Shown here: positions 35,370 to 45,935 of the stretch, piece by piece
Numbering within the stretch: position 1 is the first letter of the stretch
Layout: every line of letters begins with the position of its first letter
Source of the DNA: Fragilaria radians
Lineage: Eukaryota; Bacillariophyta; Fragilariophyceae; Fragilariales; Fragilariaceae
Direction: 5' to 3'
DNA length: 64,000 nucleotides
Assembly: GCA_900642245.1 (NCBI GenBank)
Contig: CAAAJI010000158.1
Location: 7,856 to 71,855, forward strand
Position numbers and translations under genes: made by a program
The notes under the pieces: model-generated
What the model was told of the DNA's origin: nothing
Databases searched by the model: none
Seen by the model: only the letters and a program-made list of their open reading frames with translations

Positions 35370-36092
35370 ATGAAAACAGTTTCTGTATTCATTGGTTACT
35401 TGTTGGGATTTGTGCCCAATCAAGTTTCTGGAGTCAGCTCTGTTCTTCGTGGCAACGATAGATATAGTGATTCTGGAGAATTACAAAACAAGAGACATTT
35501 GGAGAGATGGCCCTCACGTCGAGACGCTGCTAAGAAAGATTTTGATTATTTTATTTTTGAAGTCAAGCTTCGACCTACTTCAAGTTCAGAAGGCGAATGC
35601 ACCGGCGATGACCTCGCTGCTATTGGCCAGGATATTGATCTAGCCATTCAAGCCATCGATTTTCCACAGAGTCTTCCAGAAATAGGTTCGAAAGTTGTTG
35701 CGGGCGTTTGCTCCGCGCCGACAAGTACAACCCCTGCGAAGCGCGACAGATCCAGAAATCTTCAGGGAGCCATAGGTTGGGTTTGGAATGGTGGTGGTGG
35801 AAGATGCATCAAATGTACCCCAGATAATGGTGACTTTAGAGTCGTCAATCCGCCTATTGCCATTGACGTTACGAAAGCTCTCAAAGGCGGTGCTTTGAAG
35901 AAGGAAATTAAATCCTTGATTCTTCTTGCTGTGATTAATGATGTATTTCCAGCTCACCAAGACTGCTTAGGTGATAAGCCAAAGGTTGTAGTATCTGTGG
36001 AGTTAGTTGATGATGTTACATTTAGTTTGCAATGTCCGAAAGATTCTTTGCCATCGATTGAAATCGACGCCATCTTGAGCACGCTCCCTTGA
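35370..36092 (+). CDS. Secreted six-cysteine protein, GWVWNGGGGRC family, member 3
   Basis: 240 residues, single exon, ATG start. The signal peptide is about residues 1-20 (MKTVSVFIGYLLGFVPNQVS). A basic site ERWPSRR is followed by FDYFIFEVKLRP. Cysteines lie in GECTGDDLAAIGQDIDLAI and AGVCSAP. The second basic site KRDRSR precedes NLQGAIGWVWNGGGGRC and IKCTPDNGD. The C-terminal part has GGALKKEIKSLILLAV, HQDCLGDKPKVVVSVEL and LQCPKDSLPS, ending ILSTLP. Compared with member 2 the Ala/Ser linker is shortened by about 15 residues, while all six cysteines and both basic sites are kept. This conservation against background divergence suggests selection on the processed, disulphide-bonded form. 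Confidence 0.82.
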   Translation: MKTVSVFIGYLLGFVPNQVSGVSSVLRGNDRYSDSGELQNKRHLERWPSRRDAAKKDFDYFIFEVKLRPTSSSEGECTGDDLAAIGQDIDLAIQAIDFPQSLPEIGSKVVAGVCSAPTSTTPAKRDRSRNLQGAIGWVWNGGGGRCIKCTPDNGDFRVVNPPIAIDVTKALKGGALKKEIKSLILLAVINDVFPAHQDCLGDKPKVVVSVELVDDVTFSLQCPKDSLPSIEIDAILSTLP

Positions 36093-38168
36093 AAAAGCGA
36101 TTGGTAATGAGAAGAATTTCTTAACGAGGGCATAAATGTTAATAGTTCAGCATATACGTTTGTAATTTACGTGTACTCGGATCTGCATAGGATAGTCATA
36201 ATTTCATTGTAATTGTACAAGACTCAAAAGATTGCTTGTGCAATCACAACTAGGTTGATATTATTCTAATTTTTTTGGAAACCATAAACATAAAAAAAAG
36301 AAAGTTTGGACAGAGAGGATTCCTTTGCGCTATTTCTTTTAAGTTTCTTGCTTGACACAAAGAGATAGCTTTCCCCTCTAATAAATTCTGGGTGTGCACT
36401 GAGGGAATCAATTTGTATACCATCACAATTTCTCCTAAGGCCTTTTGATGATGTTTCAGTCATTCAAAATTGTTTGCGTTGAGACTTGTGATAAATGGTA
36501 ATATAGTCCCATTCTAAAAAATCCCTTAAAGGAAAAATTCTACTTTCTGACCTTTGAATTCTTTATCTTGAAAGGATACTGAACCTGATAAATAAAGCAT
36601 CAAAGGACTGTGCTTGAAATGGTATTTGCTAGATTCTGGACTCTTGATGTGAGAGTAAATGTCTCATATACTGCAATTGTCCATGAAACCTACTAATGCT
36701 TTGGGATTACACGAGAAGGAGCATACAGTGCATTGACATAAAGATCATTTCTTTTTGATGATCCTTGGGGTAAGCTATGATGCTCCCCAACTTATATCAA
36801 AGTTACATTCTATCACTAGATATATATTGTTACTGAGCAGTAAAAAGCTTGTATATCAAGAGACTGTGTATGAAGTAAATCACATGTAAAAAAATGACTC
36901 AATCTTCTTATTAGAGAGCTTGACAAATTTCTTTCGTATCATCCAGTATTGAGAAATTTCAATAGTCCTCTTAGTAGGACACAACGTTTGATTTCCTATT
37001 TAGTGCATAGAGTGAAAAAATCTATTTGATGCGCCTGAGCAACCTATCTTCACTAGGCAAATAGTCCTCTTTACAGTTCATTCCATAGATACAGTAAATA
37101 GTAAGCAATTATGAACTTAATTTCTAATTCATATTCGTCACTTCTTATTGTTTGCGCACTAGCTGGTACGGGCCAGCGTCAATAGCTGACATGATCAGAC
37201 GAAGAACATATGATGTCACATTACTAGAGTAGGTGACCAAAAGTAACTCTTAGAAGAGCTACAGCATGTAGGTTTATACATTATGTATACAATTGAACTT
37301 TTTCCATGAATTAAGGGACTTGAATTATTTTTTCAATGTTAAATAGGGAAATGATTATCCTCATTCTTGGAATTAATTCAATAATCCTATTCAAAGAGAT
37401 ATAGAATAAAACATCCTATCCAAAAGAGATGTCATGAAGTATCGTTTATAGAACAAAGTTATTCCTTTTCTGAATATTGTTTTTAAATGCCATTCTAGTT
37501 TGACCGTCTCAAAATGGCCTTCAAAGAAAGATTTCACTTATTCCTTAAGTGTAACGTACGCATGTAGCGCAAAGTCTTTCTGAATTTCAGCCTAGGCAAA
37601 ACATGACCACCCTATGATGAGTAGTCCAATAGTGAACATTGCATCGAGTTTCAAACTGCTGTAATTACATATTAAACTCCTCTAAGTCGCGTGGTCATCA
37701 GCTTCAACCACGAACATCGGAAGCAGATGAATCCAAATTGTTTCTAAAAGATTTACAACCGACGATGAATTTTAAGGACAAAACTGACTGAGAATGGATG
37801 TGAAGACCGTCGAAAGAAATGTTGAAACTGCTTTGTCCTTGTTAAAAAGAGCAATATTTTAAAGCTTTGTAAAGAGCATGGTTTTAATCAAATGATTGGA
37901 AAATCTTGCTGGTTATTTGAGTTATCAAATTATTGAAAACAATTATAAGGATGATATTTGAAATTTAATCAGGGCACTGCACTTGATCAATCAAATTATT
38001 CAAACGTTCGAAGAAGACCTCCAAAATACATTAAATGTCTGTGACTCCAGAGATTCTAAGATTTAAGATTGTGCATTCAAATCAAGAAATGGAACAAGCT
38101 GATCATGAAAAGCAGAAGAAATTGTGCCCATGTGTTGGAGTATTACTTTTCCTGGTAAAGTTTTGTTC
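36093..38168. other. Intergenic, no supported gene
   Basis: About 2.1 kb of AT-rich DNA between family member 3 and Copia copy B. Only very short frames are present; I see no gene, RNA or repeat. Confidence 0.5.
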
Positions 38169-38360
38169 CAAAGTCCTCTTCACGTAAATTGTAATTTAGA
38201 TTAAAATTAAAGACAGTTGGCTATTATAAACTCCGGGTTGTCACCGCTAATTGGCGATACTTTCTTGCTTTTAATCACTTAACACAACAACAACCAATTT
38301 TCAGACGTAGTTTCCTCTTCAGTATAGGACTCATTGAATAAAATGACACACACTTTAACA
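38169..38360 (-). repeat. 3' LTR segment of Copia copy B (family 2)
   Basis: Pairs with 28648-28858 of copy A. On the element strand it begins TGTTAAAGTG just after a purine-rich tract, fitting the polypurine-tract/LTR boundary. Confidence 0.8.
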
Positions 38361-40485
38361 CCCTTCATGCCAGACACTATTCAATGCTTGACCCCGTTTC
38401 CCAAAAACTTGACAGTATGCTTCTCATAGATTTCTTAGTTCATATTCTTGGTGAATGTATCCACGTCATTTTCACTTGTTCTGACAACTACTATCTGAAT
38501 GAAACCGACTTCAATGTGTTCTCAAATAAAATGATGCCTCGTATCAATGTGCCTGGTGCGAACTCCTGAAGAAGCATTTTCTGCCATGAAAATCGCTCCA
38601 ATGTTATCAATCCTCACAATTATTGGTAGTTTCACTGAAATACCAAAGCTTTCAAGAAGATAAGACACAAATCTGATTTCCTTTACTGCCACTGACATTG
38701 CCACATACCCAGCCTCACTGCTGGAAAGGGTTACTCCTTTTTGTCCTTTTGATCTCCAGCAAATGGGCACAGCCAATAAATGTATAATAAATCCCTAATG
38801 CTGATTCGATTTTCCGTATCAGTAGTAGCCCAATCGCGGTCACTGTAGACAATCATTCACCACTGGAGCGAAACTGGTGTTAAAATTGACCCCAGATACA
38901 TGGTTGTATCCACAAGCAACCAATCGAGCTAAAAAGACTTTGTTTTGCTTGACCTTAAACACCCATTTTTGACACATCAAGGTCCGGCAGGCATATCTTC
39001 TTTGTTAATTTTCTTCCAGACTCCATGAAACTTCATTCTTTAAACTCTTTATGGATGGCTTCTCTCCGTTCCAATTTGAAATCTTCTTCTGGATGATTGA
39101 AAGCTTCATCAAATGTCACTGGCTCTTGTGGTTGCTGCCATCAATCATATAGGCAGTGTCAGCTTGATCTACAAGGGCTCCCTTGCAGGATTGGAAGATT
39201 CAATAAATCTAGAGGCATCAGGATTAAGCCATCCTTGCAATTTCTTCATTTATCTGATGACTTTTAATCTTGTATCCTTCTTTTCATCTCCTTCAATTTT
39301 CCCTGAAGCTTGTTCTTTGTCATAACCACAACCATTTCAGCAAACAATTAGTTTTATAATGAAGTGAGACTTCTTTCTTTTTGTGGAGACTTGCTTCTTC
39401 CATTGGTAAGTGGAAGGTTGCAGTGGAGGCATATTCTGCCCAGATCCCACTTCTTACTTCATCCTTAAACCCTGCTCCATTTAACATGGCTCTGATTCTG
39501 CCATAAAGTGTTTGGTGTTTTCGCTAAACCTTTCCATTTCTCTGAGGAGCTCTTGGACCTGAGTATTCCAAAGAAGAATGTATACCGATATGCTTACAAT
39601 GATCCTCCAAAGCCTTATTCTCACATGCATCGTAGCACCTCACAAATTTGACATCGATCTTTTAACTTTGAATTCTTGGATGAAGTTAGCAACTTTCTCC
39701 TTCAAATCACTCTTCTTCTTCAAAACGTAACTCAAGCAAACGTCTGTGCAATCATCAACAATTAATGTCCAGAGCTTGGATCCTCCAAAACTCTCACCTT
39801 TAATAGAGCGTATGTCAATATTAATTCTTTCTCCTGGATTCTTGCTTTCTCCTTTTGAGATTTTATTTGTATTTTTCTATCTTTCCTTTATAATGGCACA
39901 TTCCTCATACACCTCTATTTTTCCAGGATGTTTCCAACCATAAATTATAATCACTGGTTAGATTATTAAGCACATGGATCATAAACTGATCAACTGTCAT
40001 GAGTGATCTCATGTCTTCTAGCTTCATCCTTAGCTCTTTAAGAGTAGTAGTCCAGGCATCTGGGTCTTCATTTCTGGTTATTGCGCTCTGTCTAAACAAT
40101 CACTCTGCTTTTACAAGTGAAGGAGAAGATGTTGGTTCTTACTTGTTTTTCAATCTTTCCCAAGCTATGGCTGATTTCCTTCAGTGTGATCCTTGTTCTT
40201 GCATCCTTTCAGCATGTTGAATGCTACCTTACCACTGCTTGTCTTTACATCAATGGATAAAATCAACTCGGTGTATGCTCATTCGTTCAAATCAAAAATC
40301 TCCATCATGGATTTCATCATTGGTCTTTGGGAATGTGAGCTTACCAAGTAAGATATCTTTTTGCCTTAGCCAAGAACTTCTCACTCCATGTTCACCATTC
40401 TTTTTTCTTTCCTGTAGAATTCGACACTCTAACAGCGCTAATATCACTCATTCTCAAACTAGGCTTAACCAAATAGAATAGTGAA
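38169..40485 (-). mobile_element. Decayed Ty1/Copia retrotransposon copy B with internal deletion
   Basis: Minus strand. The 3' LTR (38360-38169) is preceded by a purine tract GGCATGAAGGG. RNase H lies at 38776-38522 (ICWRSKGQKGVTLSSSEAGY, then HIDTRHHF). Reverse transcriptase remnants lie about 39110-38800 (SVTFDEAFNHPEEDF), integrase pieces about 39900-39500, and gag at 40099-39905 (RNEDPDAWTTTLKELRMKLE, MIHVLNNL). Gag runs straight into integrase linker sequence near 39930, so the zinc knuckle, protease and early integrase seen in copy A are missing. Homology with copy A ends near 40485, so no 5' LTR is visible. Confidence 0.85.
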
Positions 40486-41763
40486 TTCAACCCAAAAATT
40501 TCGGTGCTACTTCTATGTCTGAAATTGTATCAACTGGTGTAGAGTTTTGTCAATATAATGTTTTTTATTCGAGAAAACATTGAAGATGGATTCATAAATG
40601 CCGACTCCATTTGATGGATGCTAGATGACTCCAGCGTAGAAGAAATACAGTTAGTAGAGAACGTTTATGTGTACCAAATGTGATGCAATATCGATACTGA
40701 GATACTGAATAGCTCTACTAGAGGAAAGGCAGCGAGAAGCCATGTGATTTTATCCAATATTTTGAGTCTCCAGCCCAATCACTGTTGCTATACACTAAAA
40801 GATTCCAATCTTTTTCTTGTATTGGGCGATCAAGTTTGTTGAGCCCACTAAAAACAGAGAATTGATGTTGTAAAGTAGTAATGAATAACCTTGGAATACT
40901 AACGGATTTTGCAACTCAGACTATGCTGTGGATACTAACAAAAGGAGGAGTGGGGGGTGGGAATGTGATCTACCTTAGTTAACATTCAAAATCATGCAAG
41001 AGCAGAGTAGAACATTTTTGCACAATCATCTACAGAAAGGCAACAAATTCCATTAACAGCGGTGAGGACTAACATTTTGTTTGATTCAGCAATACTGGAA
41101 GCGTACGAATGCGTCATTGAATCATTCATACAATGAAGCCAATGTGAATAATTTGGGCATAATTTATCTTGCCACGAACGCCTCAACCAACATCAGGACG
41201 AAATACATTGATAGCATATACTACTTCATTCAAGAATATGTCATTAGCTGGATGCTATGACTAATGTCTTGCAGAAAGCTTTGCAGATATGAGAACAAAT
41301 AACTTTTGTGGAGAGCGATTTCATAAATACAATAAACACAACAACAACACATTCAGTTATAAAGGCACTGAATATTTAGCCAGAATAAGATAAAGATAAA
41401 GAAAGCACATTTATGAGTAAGAGTAAGAGTAAGAATGAGAACAGGACAAGACATCAAAAGGTAGGTGAAGAAATAATCTTTGAAACGATGACTCATTTAA
41501 GTAATTGACACACATTGCACAACAGGAAGGGGTTACTATAATTTCTCGAGGAAAGAAAAGGAATAATAAAAAGAGAGAATTATGGAGGAGATTGGAAGCC
41601 ACTTGGATATCCATAAAAAATTCCGGAAATAGGATAGATGGGAGGAATATCTACCGTTGTCAAACAGATTTAGTTAGGAAGTTGTCCATGAGCTAGCTGT
41701 AAGGGAAAGATCAAAAATTGGAAAGAGTTTGAGAATTCCCACAGGGCCGTAGCTCAAACCCAT
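40486..41763. other. Intergenic, no supported gene
   Basis: About 1.3 kb with a short GAGTAA-type hexamer run near 41416-41435. Some minus-strand frames (41186-40992) look weakly coding but match nothing I recognise. Confidence 0.45.
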
Positions 41764-41765
41764 TA

Positions 41766-42525
41766 CAGAGTTCTTCCTGACTTTATTAACCTTATATGGT
41801 ACTTTATATACAGGTTACGAAAGTGAAATTGTTACTATACTGATTTATATAAACCTTTGTATACTATACAATAGGCAACAGTAAACAATCAAACAAATAA
41901 ATTGTATACCGTATACAAGAACCATTATATTCATCCAGCAAAACCCCGCCAGTTTCCGCCCGTTCGACACATTACGAATGGATCAATGAGTATCTTTCAA
42001 GAGTCATCGCGTAAAGTTGAAGCCAATGGAGAATGGCTATACTTTGACCCCATTAATGTTATAGGGGACGGCAATTGCATGTTTAATGGGTTAATGGCAT
42101 GTTGCTAAAAGACAGTTTTAATGTTGGTGATCCTGCAGCCCTAGGTAATGTACTTCAATGCATAAGGGAGTCAAGTCTGGGAACCAATTTTCAAACAGTA
42201 TTCTAAGCCTACAGAGATGAACGGTAAGTCTGTATCTTTATGCACATGACCATATGAGAGATAAAGTTTGGTCATCCAAATTGGACACACTCTTGGTTTC
42301 AATAGTGTATGGCATTAACGTAGTTATTATCAGTAATGTCTTTCTTTAAAGCCGCAACCGTATGGGAACGAAAATCTTGTTCCGTAAATGTTACATGGAT
42401 GTTACTATTCTCTTTTTTTTTCAAGCCCCAACAGCATGGGACGAAAATCTTGGTCTGGCGTAGAGGTTACTAAATCGCTAAATGTTACTATAGTTATGAG
42501 GTTACTAAAGTCAGGAAGAACTCTG
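41766..42525 (+). mobile_element. 760-bp inverted-repeat element flanked by TA
   Basis: The left end CAGAGTTCTTCCTGACTTTA is repeated in perfect reverse complement at the right end (42506-42525). The repeat continues inward with two mismatches to about 31 bp. The dinucleotide TA sits immediately outside both ends, as after Tc1/mariner-type insertion, although a TA flank can occur by chance in AT-rich DNA. Near the right end a roughly 25-bp direct repeat (GGGAACGAAAATCTTG / GGGACGAAAATCTTGG) occurs at about 42362 and 42435, and GTTACTA motifs recur near both ends. The interior holds an OTU-protease relic and no visible transposase, so it is presumably non-autonomous. Confidence 0.75.
41985..42350 (+). 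pseudogene. OTU-type cysteine protease relic
   Basis: The frame contains VIGDGNCMFNGLMA, matching the OTU catalytic motif (D-G-N-C with a hydrophobic and aromatic follow-up). After a frame change near 42100 it continues with KDSFNVGDPAALGNVLQCI, and later with VWSSKLDTLLVSIVYGINVV, which resembles the OTU segment W....L...S..Y.INI. OTU proteases cleave ubiquitin or related chains. The stops and shifts make this copy non-functional. It is wholly inside the inverted-repeat element. Confidence 0.6.
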
Positions 42526-42917
42526 TATAAGGATTCTGCCAATCACGATTACGTCGGTAGCACGTGGTAAACACTTGTTGAAATTTCCACTACTACGTCA
42601 TTGATTCATTCTCAATTTTGTTTGAAAATTGGTCCAACTGTTAGTGTATTTGCTTTGGATATAGGTTTCTCTAGACCTTTTGCTTTCTACGTAATGATTT
42701 GCTTTGAATATGTAACTTATATCATGATATTTCATTGGTTGAGTTGTTTTTGATGCATCTAATGTAAGGTGTAATGTATTACCGAACGGTTATCCGTGAA
42801 ATGCCAATAATAACTGTAATGACTTTCCCACACAGGAGGAAAAAGCCCTTCTAAATACAGTACTTGCTTGACCTTCCAGGGAAAATAGGAAACGTGTCAT
42901 CACTCATTTAAAAAACC
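42526..42917. other. Promoter region of the coiled-coil gene
   Basis: About 390 bp between the inverted-repeat element and the next start codon. No further feature is recognised. Confidence 0.4.
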
Positions 42918-43916
42918 ATGGCAGGAACATCATCGGAGGAAGCTGTAACATTAGAGCAATATGGTGAACTAGAAGTCAAAGTAATTAAACTCCGAAGAGC
43001 ATTAGCTCATGCTCAGGCAGTGACAAAGCGACAGGATGCTGCTTTGTCAAAAACGATTGATCGATTGCAGGGATTAGATGAACAAGTGAAGGACTTACAA
43101 GAGGAAGGACGACGTTTGGAGGAGGAAATTCAACAGATTCAACAAGACATGGAACGTCGAAAGAATTTACCTGAAATGTCACAAAAGGATTATACTGAAC
43201 GAGAAATTGAGGAGACTCGTCGAGAAATTGAACATTTGACCTTTGAACGCGCTAGAGTTTTGGTAGAAATTGAAAAACAAAAACTTTGTAATCGAGAAGT
43301 CGGTAAGACGATTGAGATTGTACGTCAACGATATGAACATGATGGAAAGAAACGTCGACATGAGATACGAAAATTGGATGAACGTGAAAAGTCTCTACGG
43401 AATGAAATTGATAAATTAAAACTTGAAAAGCAAACAATCCTTGGTGCTTGTGGTATCCCAACGACTGCTGCTGCTGGTGGTACTGCTGGTGGTGGTGGTG
43501 GTGGGGGTCATACCAATAGTAAGACAACGGCATCCAGCAGTAGTAATAACAATACCAACAACAACAACAATTACAACAAAAGTATCAACAACAGTAGGAG
43601 TAATTCCTATGCAACGACTACCGTCCAAGAAACTAGTATTGGAGGTGGTGATGGTGGTCAACGAGCAAGTTATGGTTCCACAACTTACAAAACGAACACA
43701 ACAACTTCATCCTCTCAAAAGAGTAATACGTCAGCTCCTTCTTTAACATCACTCAATCAACAACAACAGCAACAACAACAGCCACCAAGTTATCGAACAA
43801 ACGTACCAAATTATCATCGACGAGGTAGTGATGTTCGAACCGAAAATGATAATGATAATGATGATGATGATGACCACATTGCAGATGACTATGATGATGT
43901 CGAAAGTTTTGCCTAA
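42918..43916 (+). CDS. Coiled-coil protein with disordered Asn/Gln/Asp tail
   Basis: 332 residues, single exon, ATG in a good context (ACCATGG). Residues 10-175 are almost continuous heptad-like coiled coil rich in Glu, Arg, Lys and Leu, in two blocks: LEVKVIKLRRALAHAQAVTK onward, and EREIEETRREIEHLTFERAR onward. The rest is low complexity: Gly run, Asn run, Ser/Thr, an eight-Gln run, then a very acidic Asp tail ending VESFA. Length and layout are compatible with a basal-body, flagellar or vesicle-tethering coiled-coil protein, but nothing in the sequence decides this. Antisense frames here are shadows of the repeats. Confidence 0.8.
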   Translation: MAGTSSEEAVTLEQYGELEVKVIKLRRALAHAQAVTKRQDAALSKTIDRLQGLDEQVKDLQEEGRRLEEEIQQIQQDMERRKNLPEMSQKDYTEREIEETRREIEHLTFERARVLVEIEKQKLCNREVGKTIEIVRQRYEHDGKKRRHEIRKLDEREKSLRNEIDKLKLEKQTILGACGIPTTAAAGGTAGGGGGGGHTNSKTTASSSSNNNTNNNNNYNKSINNSRSNSYATTTVQETSIGGGDGGQRASYGSTTYKTNTTTSSSQKSNTSAPSLTSLNQQQQQQQQPPSYRTNVPNYHRRGSDVRTENDNDNDDDDDHIADDYDDVESFA

Positions 43917-44589
43917 GTAAAGAGAATAGTATGAAACAAGGAAAAGATTCCCAAAGAATGTATGTATTGTCATGGAAGTTGAACAAGAGAAAACATTAAA
44001 TAAACTTTTGTAGTTTTCTCATGTCATCATCATCCGTAGAATGTTACCTTTTTTGTGATTCCATGTTAAGCATCTGTACAATACGTAACAAACCTTCAAA
44101 ATCTCTGCATTTATAGAAATGCCCACCTTTATGGATTTTCTTCCAATAAATGAATTATTTATTCATTACGTTACAATGTTTGCATTACCTTTCTGGGATC
44201 ATCCATCAAGCTAAATTTATTTGCTTGGGTAAAACTTTTGCAAATACCCCTTTCGACTCTATTGGGATGTTCCACAAAGTCGTCATTCAAAAATGAGTTT
44301 TTTTATTGGAAAGCTTCCATTCTCAGTAGTTACCGTAAATGTCACTTCTGTTTCAGCCAAAGTGCTGTCGTTTCTGGTTACTAGTAAAGATATTTCTTCT
44401 TACGTTTACAACATGGTTGCTTCCTTTGTCCAGTCCTATGGCAAATAGTGCACTAAATTGTAATCAAGCTGTTACTACTGCAATCACTGTCCAATCATCC
44501 CGCAATTTCGACATGTTCCTTTACATTGGCCACATAACCATGCCTTCTCTTCCAATCCTTTCGCTTTTTTTTGAATCAATAGAAAGTTG
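43917..44589. other. Intergenic
   Basis: The 3' flank of the coiled-coil gene, then AT-rich DNA before a gag relic. No gene is supported. Confidence 0.5.
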
Positions 44590-45035
44590 TATACAATAGA
44601 AAGAGTTTTGAGTTCATCCTCAGTTGCAACTCATAATCCAAATGTAAGTTGTTCAAGATCTGAATCTTGAAGTAATTGTCTGAAAAATGCTAAATTCCAT
44701 CTCTTCAAGTCTCATAAGTAAGTCTCCATACCCTTTTATCCTCAAGATCTTTATTCTTCTATATGGTAAACTATTTTTCCAACTTCACAAATAGAAGGAA
44801 AGGAGATTGGCCTGAAGGTGCTTCTCAGCCTTTTCCATTCAATGGCTTTTTTACAGTCAGTTTAGTCCTTATTCTTGACGCCCTTAGCAAAATCAATCCT
44901 TCTGTTCCTAGTGTGACGTCAATTGACAAAATATGCTCAGTGCTGGCAACTTCTTTCTTCCTCTTTCTTTGATTGGAATCTTCATCATAATCCTCCCAGA
45001 CTTGGGAATAGTCACTCTTCCTAACCACATCTAAA
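44590..45035 (-). mobile_element. Decayed Copia gag fragment
   Basis: The minus strand reads YSQVWEDYDEDSNQR, then STEHILSIDVTLGTEG, and after breaks LFVKLEK and YGDLLMRLEEMEFSI. These are the same gag landmarks as the copies at 22.2, 28.2 and 40.0 kb, but more divergent and with several stops. No LTR or pol sequence is attached. Confidence 0.65.
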
Positions 45036-45935
45036 AACCGGAAAGATGTGGCTTAAGCAAGAAACAATTCCATGCTGGTGATTCTTCACTCTTCCCAGAG
45101 TAAGGAAGCACACAACTGACATTCAATTTAATCATTAGAATGTCATGAACAATGTTTAGAAACTATACCCAAAATCAATAAATACCAAGTTATCAACGGA
45201 ATAAAAATTTCTAAATAATGATCAAAGGAGCAAACCATTAGATATCCAACTTAAATTAAATTTGAAATACGCTTGTTTTCTCGCCTATTGAATAACTTAA
45301 TCAAATATCCTACTCTGGATTGAACTTGATGGACAGTCTCAGTATAACTGGCTCACAAAACAAATGCCGAATAAAAACAGTATTAGTGGTAATGTCCTCT
45401 TAGTTGGTAGTCTCTCTTTCACAGTATGGTCAACAACACTTGGTGATAAACGTAATGATAAAGGGAATCCTGCATAGGTTAAGTGGGAGATGCTTTTGAG
45501 GATCATGGTAATCACAAGAAAAATCCATCCCATGTGTATTTTGAAATGTTTGCAACAATGTGAAGGGATTATAATTTTATATGGACAGTATAGAATAGAT
45601 TGATTCGTGGCGATTAAGTGGTAATTCTTGAAAACCAGGGACGCTTTGTGTTGAAGAAACACAATACCCAACTTTGTTTGAGCATGTGACGTATCCAATT
45701 ATATTGAACACTAATCCGAATACAATATCATCCTCGAGAAACTGGAACATTTTTTGTGCTAATCCATTCCACGAGAGAAATTAAGACTAAAAAAATTACT
45801 TCCCGATATAGAATGTCATTGTTTATCTCAATTCTGAAACCCTCGCTACTAAGTTTATGTGGTCCTCTATCTATGGAAAAATGATGGCCGTTCTTGCGCA
45901 AAGTCTGGTTTTCCTTGGCAATCCTTACTTGACAA
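45036..45935. other. Intergenic
   Basis: About 0.9 kb between the gag relic and the 3' end of the PI3K gene. Short frames only; nothing recognised. Confidence 0.45.

Noticed and set aside
41748..41775. tRNA-like start GGGCCGTAGCTCAA
   Set aside because: The next 70 nt do not fold into a cloverleaf, there is no complementary acceptor end, and the sequence runs into the inverted-repeat element.
43416..43746. Several open frames in other registers of the coiled-coil gene
   Set aside because: They arise from triplet repeats and have no start context or family.
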